The notes under the pieces were generated by a model, which saw only the letters and a list, made by a program, of their open reading frames with translations, was not told the origin of the DNA and searched no databases. A DNA stretch of 22,443 nucleotides from an uncultured Francisella sp. (GTDB lineage Bacteria; Pseudomonadota; Gammaproteobacteria; Burkholderiales; Neisseriaceae). Shown here piece after piece: positions 15,460 to 22,443 of this stretch (within the stretch, counting starts at the first letter, position 1; every line of letters starts with the position of its first letter). Position numbers and translations under genes: made by a program. The stretch spans positions 1 through 22,443 of the forward strand of contig CAJPTP010000002.1 in NCBI GenBank assembly GCA_905373555.1, given 5' to 3'.

Positions 15460-16056
15460 TCAGCGCGAGGTTGGGGCAATCCGATCCTTCGCGACGGCGG
15501 CCCAAGACGTTTTGCGCCCCGAGGGCAAAACGTAGCGCCCGCCTTTGACGCTTGCGGCCGCGCCGCCGAAATAACCCACCGACGTGTTGCGCTTGGCGTG
15601 GGTCAAGGCGATGGCCAAGGCGTCGGCCGCGTCGGATTGCGGGGCGCCGCTCAAGCCCAACAGACGCGCGACCATGCGCTGCACTTGCTCCTTTTGCGCC
15701 TTGCCATGGCCCGCGACCGCCTGCTTGATTTGCAAGGCCGAGTACTCGGCCACGGGCAAGCCGCGCAGCACCAAAGCCGTGACGCACACCCCGCGGGCCT
15801 GGCCCAGCATCAGCGTCGCGGCGGGGTTGCAATTGACAAACACCTGCTCGATGGACGACTCGGTGGGGGCGTACTTGTCCGCCACCTCGAAAATGCCCTC
15901 GGCGATGACCTGCGCCCGAACGCTCAACGGCGCCCCGCGCGGCGTCTCGATGCGCCCCGACGCCACGTAAACCTGCCGCCCGCCCTCGTCGTCGATGACC
16001 CCGAAGCCCGTCAGGCGGCTGCCGGGATCGATGCCCAAAATGCGCCGCGCCCCCAT
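15460..16056 (-). CDS. ruvC: Holliday junction resolvase RuvC
   Basis: RuvC cuts four-way junctions to finish recombinational repair. The 198-residue product has the RNase-H-like core with all four acidic metal ligands: Asp10 (ILGIDPGS), Glu70 (SSIEQVFVN), and Asp142 and Asp145 (QSDAADALAIALTH). It is about 25 residues longer than E. coli RuvC, with a Gly/Lys-rich C-terminal extension after residue 156. The start at ATG 16056 has AGGAG 7 nt upstream. It lies in the minus-strand series between an FNT channel and rnmN rather than with ruvA and ruvB. Confidence 0.96.
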   Translation of the reverse strand: MGARRILGIDPGSRLTGFGVIDDEGGRQVYVASGRIETPRGAPLSVRAQVIAEGIFEVADKYAPTESSIEQVFVNCNPAATLMLGQARGVCVTALVLRGLPVAEYSALQIKQAVAGHGKAQKEQVQRMVARLLGLSGAPQSDAADALAIALTHAKRNTSVGYFGGAAASVKGGRYVLPSGRKTSWAAVAKDRIAPTSR

Positions 16057-16256
16057 CGCCGACTCCTTGCCCAAAGCGGCGCGCCGCGCCCGCAGAAACG
16101 AAAAAGAAAAAACCGAACAGGCCCGGCCCAACCAAGCTGCGCCGGCCCTGCCCTGCCCTGCCAAAACAAACAAAACACGAAAGCCCGGCAAAGGCAAGGG
16201 GCAAAGGCCGGAGGCTCGGAACAACCGCCCCGCCCCCTTGGCTCGGCCCGCGGCGA

Positions 16257-17090
16257 TTATTTTTCCGCCGAGCCCAACTCCTCGACCACCTGAACGTAGA
16301 TCAGCAGGGTGAACACGCCCGTGCCGCCCAAGATGTTGCCCGCCCCCGTGGGAATAAGGAACTTGAAGAGGTAATCGGACAGGTCGGCGCCGCCTTGCAT
16401 CACCCAGTACGCCATCTCGGCCGAGCCGACGACAATGTGGGTGAAATCGCCCAAGGCGATGAGGTAGGTGAAAAACAGCACCAGCCAAAAGGCATAATAC
16501 TTGGCCGAGGGCATCATCCACACCACCGAGGCGATCAGCACCCCGGCGGGAATGCCGCGCCACATGTTCTCGGCGGCCGAAAAATGGGCGACATGGCGCG
16601 CAATGTTGTCCAGCTGCGCCACGAACTCGGGGTTGAACACGTAGTGGTTGGTCAAAAACAGCGCGGCCAAGGCGGCGCCCGCCAAATTGGACGCCAGCAC
16701 GATCGACCACAGCCTCAACACCCCGCCCACCTTTTTCCACGTGACGGGGTTGAGCATCGGCACGACGGTGGTGATGGTGTTTTCGGTGAAAAGCTGCATG
16801 TGCCCCAAAATCACGAGAAGGAAGCCCACGCTGTAGCCGACGTTGGCGATCAGAGGCGACCACGGCTCGTCGGGCAGATAGGTTTGGAACACCGCCTTGC
16901 ACACGAACGAGAAAGTGATCATCACGCCCGCAATCACGCCCGAAAAGACCAGCGCCTTGGCGGGGCGGTTGAGCTCCTCCACGCCGTTGCGGCGGATGAT
17001 TTCATAAATCAGCCGAGGCGACAGCTTCTCTTGGGCCTCGATGGCCATGCGCTCGCGCGTGCTGAAGCCGCCTGCTTGCAATTCCTTCAT
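16257..17090 (-). CDS. Formate/nitrite transporter family channel
   Basis: The 277-residue inner-membrane protein is of the FNT fold, a pentameric channel for formate, nitrite, hydrosulfide or similar small anions. Visible family marks are LNRPAKALVFSGVIAGVMI in the first helix, the stretch LFTENTITTVVPML, and PTGAGNILGGTGVF before the last helix. About six membrane segments fit the hydrophobicity. The N-terminal 45 residues are charged and cytoplasmic, as in the YfdC branch rather than classical FocA. The start at ATG 17090 has AAGGA 8 nt upstream. It is the first gene of its minus-strand series, 200 nt before ruvC, and may be transcribed separately. No formate lyase or nitrite reductase gene is adjacent, so the substrate is open. 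Confidence 0.9.
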   Translation of the reverse strand: MKELQAGGFSTRERMAIEAQEKLSPRLIYEIIRRNGVEELNRPAKALVFSGVIAGVMITFSFVCKAVFQTYLPDEPWSPLIANVGYSVGFLLVILGHMQLFTENTITTVVPMLNPVTWKKVGGVLRLWSIVLASNLAGAALAALFLTNHYVFNPEFVAQLDNIARHVAHFSAAENMWRGIPAGVLIASVVWMMPSAKYYAFWLVLFFTYLIALGDFTHIVVGSAEMAYWVMQGGADLSDYLFKFLIPTGAGNILGGTGVFTLLIYVQVVEELGSAEK

Positions 17091-17526
17091 GTCGTTTGTC
17101 CTTGCGCCTTGCCGCGGCTTCAAAACGGCGTCGGGGCGCCGCAAACCGCGCAATTCGTGTAATCGAGCGCCCGCCTTCCTCGCTTGGCGCCGGCGCCGCG
17201 CCAAGCGGCGATGCGGGGGCGAAGCATACTATGCCCCGGGCGCCGGCCCAATTGCCGGCAACAAGCCCCCAACCCGGCCCGGGAGGAGTCGAGACAAGGG
17301 AAAGGAAAGCTCAAGCGGGCTTGAAAAATTGACGCCGCAGCCCCATCAAGGCGAAACAAAAAAATTTGATCCCGGCCAAACATGGCTTTCGGCGCCCGCG
17401 CCAAGGGGGCGCAACCGCGACGGGGCTTGAGTTTTCTCAACCCCGATCCGCCCGGCGCGGCGTAAAATGGCTTTGAATCAATCCCTTGGCCTTCGAGAGC
17501 GGATTTGGCCGCAGACAAAGGAAACC
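17091..17526. other. Divergent intergenic region between the FNT channel and slyD
   Basis: About 436 bases with no gene. On the minus strand CATAGTATGC (near 17225-17233) is a possible -10 for the channel gene. On the plus strand TAAAAT (17463-17468) is a possible -10 for slyD, with no -35 at normal spacing. I see no FNR site here. Confidence 0.45.
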
Positions 17527-18081
17527 ATGGACATCTGCAAAGACACGGTTGTCTCGATCGATTACGAGATCACCGACAGCAAAAACGCCACCTTGGAAAA
17601 AACGACCAACGAGAACGAATACTTGGTCTATCTGCACGGCGGCTACGACGGCATCTTCCCCAAGGTTGAGGAATTTCTCGAAGGCAAGCCGGTGGGCGCG
17701 ACGATCGACATGAAGCTGGCGCCGGATGACACGTTCGGCGAGATCGACGAAGATTTGATTTTCCTTGAAGACGTCAAGAACCTGCCCCAAGGCGTGAAGG
17801 TCGGCGACTTGCTCGAATACGACGACGAGGAGGGCGAGACGCTGCTGGTGTACATCACCGACATCGCCGACGGCAAAGCGGTGCTCGACGGCAACCATCC
17901 GTGGGCGGGGCAATACATTCGCTTCGTGGGCAAGGTCGTCGACGTGCGCCAAGCCACCGACCAAGAATTGAAGATGGGGCGCGTGCGCGCGGGCTGCTGC
18001 GGCGAGGGCCGCGGAGCCTGCGGCGAGAGCCGCGGGGCTTGCGGGGGAGAATGCGGCTGCGGCGGGCATTGCGCCGATTGA
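17527..18081 (+). CDS. slyD: SlyD-like FKBP peptidyl-prolyl isomerase with Cys-rich tail
   Basis: The 184-residue cytoplasmic prolyl isomerase and chaperone has the SlyD layout. The FKBP half (1-65) is followed by the flap insert (about 66-120, DDTFGEIDEDLIFLEDVKNL) and the return to FKBP at VLDGNHPWAGQYIRF. Classical SlyD ends in a His-rich nickel-binding tail used in hydrogenase maturation. Here the tail (153-184) is instead Gly/Cys-rich, with seven cysteines (157, 158, 165, 172, 176, 178, 182) and one histidine, including two RGACG repeats. The start at ATG 17527 has AAAGGA upstream; an in-frame ATG 60 nt earlier lies at a possible -10 and adds no homology. The tail probably binds thiophilic metal, by inference. 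A hairpin terminator follows. Confidence 0.93.
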   Translation: MDICKDTVVSIDYEITDSKNATLEKTTNENEYLVYLHGGYDGIFPKVEEFLEGKPVGATIDMKLAPDDTFGEIDEDLIFLEDVKNLPQGVKVGDLLEYDDEEGETLLVYITDIADGKAVLDGNHPWAGQYIRFVGKVVDVRQATDQELKMGRVRAGCCGEGRGACGESRGACGGECGCGGHCAD

Positions 18082-18204
18082 GCGGCGGGGGCTCCCGATT
18101 CCGGATCGCCCCTCCCATTTCCGCCCCCCCAAAAAAAAGCGCCCAAGCGGAAGAGTGGGGCAATACGCCGCAGCCTCCGCGCCTCGGCCGATCCGAAGAA
18201 ACCA

Positions 18205-18227
18205 AAATCCCGCCTTGGGCGGGATTT
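18205..18227 (+). terminator. Terminator between convergent slyD and nicotinamidase genes
   Basis: AAATCCCGCC-TTG-GGCGGGATTT, a 10-bp stem, followed by TTTG-type T-rich bases on the plus strand and TTTTGGTTTCTT on the minus strand. It probably serves both genes. Confidence 0.75.
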
Positions 18228-18246
18228 GTTTTGCGCCTGCCCGCTT

Positions 18247-18879
18247 TCAGCCCAGCAGCCTCGCGACGTCTTCGGCGTCTTGGGCGATCAGCGCCCCCGC
18301 CTCGCTCATCCGGCGAACCGCCTCCACCGAGGTTTCCTCGGCCAAGCCGCGCGTCGCGGCCAAATTGAGGATCACGCGAAAGCCGCCTTGCTCGACCAGC
18401 TGCAACACCGTGGTTTTGACGCAGTAGTCCAAAGCCAGTCCGCCGACGATCACCGTGTCGACGCCTTTGTCGCGCAGCCACTCGATCAGCCCCGTGCTGA
18501 TTTTGAGATGGGTGTCTTGAAAGCAGGCGCCGTAAGGGTGCATGTCGCGCTCGACGCCCTTGTAGACGAAAAAGTCGTAGTCGGAGGCTTTGGGCAATCC
18601 CGGCAACAGCTCGAAGCCGTCGGTGCCGACGGTCGCGTGGCGCACCCAAGTGACGTCGGCGTTCCCCAAGCCCGTGGGCCGCAGCTGCTCCTCGGGGGCG
18701 GCGGCCAGCCACAGCGGGTTGGCGGGATGCGCGTCTTTGCTGAAGCAGCGGTAGCGCGCCAGCTTGGCTTGGGCGTTGAGCTCGCCCACGATCGCCTCCC
18801 CGTCGAGCACGGGCAGCTCGTCCGGGCAAAGCTCGCTGAAAGTTCTTTGGCTGTCGACGTCGAGACTGGCAACGGTCAT
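18247..18879 (-). CDS. pncA: Nicotinamidase / isochorismatase-family hydrolase
   Basis: The 210-residue cytoplasmic hydrolase probably converts nicotinamide to nicotinate for NAD salvage. The catalytic triad of the family is in place: Asp9 (LDVDSQ), Lys107 (FFVYKG) and Cys153 (LALDYCVKTT). Metal ligands expected for PncA are also present: Asp49 and His51 in DAHPANP and His81 in WVRHATVG. DYCVKTTV and HPANP match the PncA branch rather than isochorismatases. The start at ATG 18879 is set by AAAGGAG at ideal spacing. Its leader carries two hairpins. Enzyme class is confident; the exact amide is inferred. Confidence 0.88.
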   Translation of the reverse strand: MTVASLDVDSQRTFSELCPDELPVLDGEAIVGELNAQAKLARYRCFSKDAHPANPLWLAAAPEEQLRPTGLGNADVTWVRHATVGTDGFELLPGLPKASDYDFFVYKGVERDMHPYGACFQDTHLKISTGLIEWLRDKGVDTVIVGGLALDYCVKTTVLQLVEQGGFRVILNLAATRGLAEETSVEAVRRMSEAGALIAQDAEDVARLLG

Positions 18880-18898
18880 GCCGCTTCTCCTTTGCGCG

Positions 18899-18930
18899 GC
18901 GCCTCGCGCCGTCTTGCCCGGGCGAGGCGC
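18899..18930 (-). promoter_or_regulatory. Hairpin just before the pncA ribosome site
   Basis: Minus strand GCGCCTCGC pairs with GCGAGGCGC, a 9-bp stem with a 14-nt loop, ending a few bases before AAAGGAG. Placed so close to the ribosome site, it could affect translation. Confidence 0.4.
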
Positions 18931-18934
18931 GCCG

Positions 18935-18961
18935 AAAAAAACCAAGGGCGGGTATCCGCCC
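18935..18961 (-). terminator. Terminator-like hairpin upstream of pncA
   Basis: Minus strand GGGCGG-ATAC-CCGCCC followed by TTGG and seven T. It may end the ABC exporter transcript, about 320 nt after its stop. A possible pncA -10 (TAGAAT, 18972-18967) lies just upstream, so it could instead sit at the very start of the pncA leader. Confidence 0.5.
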
Positions 18962-19277
18962 GCGCGATTCTACACCGAAGCCCGCGCCGGGATTTTGCGG
19001 ATTGTTTTTTCCCCTTGAGCCTTTCGCCGCTTTTCGGCTTGATTTGCCCTCCCCGCCTGGCTTCCCTGCCTTGCCTTCCTTGCCTGTTTGCCCGTCTCTT
19101 TCTTTTTTTGCCGGCTTTTCACTTGGCGGCCGATCGATCCCCGCTTTGGCCTTGGGGCCTTGCGGCGAAAAGCTTCGGCGGCCCGATCCGGGCTCGGCCG
19201 GGCTTGGCTCTTGCCCGGGGTGGGATCGCACCCGGTTTCTTGCCGCGGCGGCGCCAAGCACGCTGTTTCCCGCGCCT
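18962..19277. other. Purine-rich region after the ABC exporter gene
   Basis: No gene seen. On the minus strand the stretch about 19010-19130 is strongly purine-rich and continues the base composition of the Lys-rich 3' end of the exporter gene, but beyond its stop codon. Confidence 0.5.
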
Positions 19278-21401
<2,124 letters not shown>

Positions 21402-22014
21402 AAAAATGCGCCCGACAAACCCTTGCCGCCGGCCAAGAAAAGGGCGGCCCCAAGGCGGCGGCCCGCCGCCAAAGCAGGCCCGGCCGGGCCTGCGGCTTTT
21501 TTGAGCCCGGGGCCCAACTTGCGGCCCGAGCAAGGGAAAATGACAACATAAAGCGCCCCGGCCAAGGGCAAAACGACAACACGAAGCGCTTGTTCGGCCC
21601 GTGCGCCTCAACCGCAAAATATCGTTTTGGGCGCCGACGCTTGTTTTCCGCGCGCCTTTTTTGCAATTGGTTGTTTATCAAAAGACGATTCTTTTCAAAC
21701 GCCGCTTTCTGCAGCAAAAACATGCGAAATGAATCGCCCGCCTTGATTTCCGGCCGTCAAACATTTTGCAATGATTCGGCCCCCTCTCAAAATTTCAAAA
21801 TGATTAAAGTTTTTTTGAATGAGACTTAAATCGGCTCCGCCGAATCGTCAAACACGCCCTCCTAATATCTCATGATAAAATGCGCCAATTGCGGGCGCGT
21901 TTCCGATTTTGGGGCGCCGACCGCGGTTTTTTCTTCCAACCGCCTTGGCCCGGCTTTGGCAAGGCTCAAGCGCGCCGCGCCGCCATTGCGCCCAACCGGC
22001 GACGAAGCACTCCC
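21402..22014. other. Divergent intergenic region between the ABC exporter and minC
   Basis: No gene supported. Besides the direct repeats it has an AT-rich part (about 21600-21830). This includes an inverted repeat TTCAAAA...TTTTGAA (21794-21819) that could be an operator. GATAAAATG at 21875-21882 is a possible minC -10, about 135 nt before the GTG start, without a clear -35. Confidence 0.45.
21531..21589. repeat. Two imperfect 26-base direct repeats upstream of the ABC exporter
   Basis: Copy 1 (21531-21556) and copy 2 (21563-21589) share CAAGGG, AAAA, GACAACA and AAGCGC in the same order. They differ at three positions and one inserted base, and start 32 bases apart, about three helical turns. 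They lie 130-188 bases before the exporter start and may be a duplicated operator. Confidence 0.55.
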
Positions 22015-22443
22015 GTGAACAAAGCAATAAAAGTCAACCCGGTTTCCGTCAACGTCTATTCGGTGTACACGCCAAGCGACGATTTCGCCGACGTCGTTGA
22101 GCAACTCCGGCGCAATTTGGCTCGATTCCCCTATTTTGCCCGCCAAGCCTTGGTTTTCGACCTGTACGGCTTGGGCGCCGTCGACGAGGCCAAAGCCCAA
22201 GCCCTCGTCGACGGCGCCAAGGCGTTGGGCTTTCATGTCTTGGGCCTGCGCCATTGCGACGTCGGCTGCGCGGCGCTGTGCGAGCGGCTGGGCGTCAACT
22301 TTTACCAAATTTCCCGATCCGAAGCGGAAAAGACCGCGCGCCCGGGCCGCTTGGGCGCCCCCGGGATCGACAACAAGCTCGACGCCCTGCCCCGAGAAAC
22401 GCTCAACGGGGGCGGGGGCGGGGGCGACGGCAAGAGCCAAGAC
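22015..22443 (+). CDS. minC: Septum site-determining protein MinC (N-terminal part, gene continues past window)
   Basis: 143 codons are visible and the frame is open at the right edge. The N-terminal domain (about 9-100) fits MinC: VNVYSVYTPSDDFADVVEQL, then FPYFARQALVFDLYGL and a helix-strand ending ALGFHVLGLRHCD. MinC blocks FtsZ assembly away from midcell together with MinD. After residue about 105 comes the inter-domain linker, with a run of six glycines coded by three GGGGGC units. The C-terminal beta-helix that binds MinD lies beyond the window. The start is GTG at 22015, with only a weak purine stretch before it; an in-frame ATG at 21880 would add 45 residues without family likeness. 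minD and minE are expected downstream. Confidence 0.8.
   Translation, partial: MNKAIKVNPVSVNVYSVYTPSDDFADVVEQLRRNLARFPYFARQALVFDLYGLGAVDEAKAQALVDGAKALGFHVLGLRHCDVGCAALCERLGVNFYQISRSEAEKTARPGRLGAPGIDNKLDALPRETLNGGGGGGDGKSQD
22408..22425 (+). repeat. Triple GGGGGC repeat in the minC linker
   Basis: Three exact GGGGGC hexamers in frame code for six glycines. The unit is a multiple of three, so slippage would change linker length without breaking the frame. Confidence 0.7.

Noticed and set aside
18124..18138. C7-A8 run after slyD as a terminator
   Set aside because: There is no stem before a T run; a true hairpin lies further on at 18205-18227.
21590..21829. 79-codon plus-strand frame upstream of minC
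   Set aside because: No ribosome site and no recognisable domain; it lies across the AT-rich regulatory gap.

Overview
The window is 22.4 kb of GC-rich DNA with a bacterial chromosomal core layout. The content suggests a betaproteobacterium, probably Burkholderiales. The reasons are a prfB with its programmed frameshift, a FimV-type cell-pole/pilus protein, an rnmN-yciO-M50 gene series of the kind I recall from Burkholderia-type genomes, a QseBC-like two-component system and a minC. A perfect FNR-type site and a formate/nitrite-family channel suggest oxygen-limited life. A gut-associated family such as Sutterellaceae is possible, but that is inference. I see no insertion sequence, integrase, phage gene, rRNA or CRISPR array.

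Layout. 1-1494 (minus) is the 5' part of a fimV-like gene that leaves the window on the left. 2443-2871 (minus) is a stand-alone PAS protein with its own terminator. 3542-6236 (minus) reads ruvA, prfB, then an orphan amino-acid ABC permease, closed by a strong terminator. 6342-6426 (minus) is tRNA-Leu(CAA) with a clear promoter and terminator. 7477-12677 (plus) holds a secreted PepSY-like protein, a response regulator, a very long sensor kinase and a degenerate DAHP-synthase-like protein. 12756-17090 (minus) reads an FNT-family channel, ruvC, rnmN, yciO, then an M50-like membrane protein. 17527-18081 (plus) is slyD. 18247-18879 (minus) is a nicotinamidase-like gene. 19278-21401 (minus) is an ABC exporter. 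22015-22443 (plus) is the start of minC.

Two themes stand out. First, two neighbouring, convergently transcribed genes look like pseudoenzymes. The DAHP-synthase-like protein has lost the recognisable catalytic motifs of its family. The M50-like protein has VVGAR in the slot of the zinc motif HExxH. Both reading frames are otherwise intact. Second, several proteins carry long low-complexity charged or alanine-rich segments: the FimV-like protein, the PepSY-like protein, the sensor domain and C-terminus of the kinase, and the C-terminus of the ABC exporter. Intergenic DNA here also contains polypurine/polypyrimidine tracts.

The most coherent candidate for an undescribed system is the 7.28-12.7 kb block. 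It has an FNR site, a secreted Cys/Lys-rich PepSY-like protein, a two-component system whose kinase has a Lys/Asp/His-rich insert in its predicted periplasmic domain, and the DAHP-synthase-like pseudoenzyme as last gene. All assignments come from reading the sequence; no database search was run.
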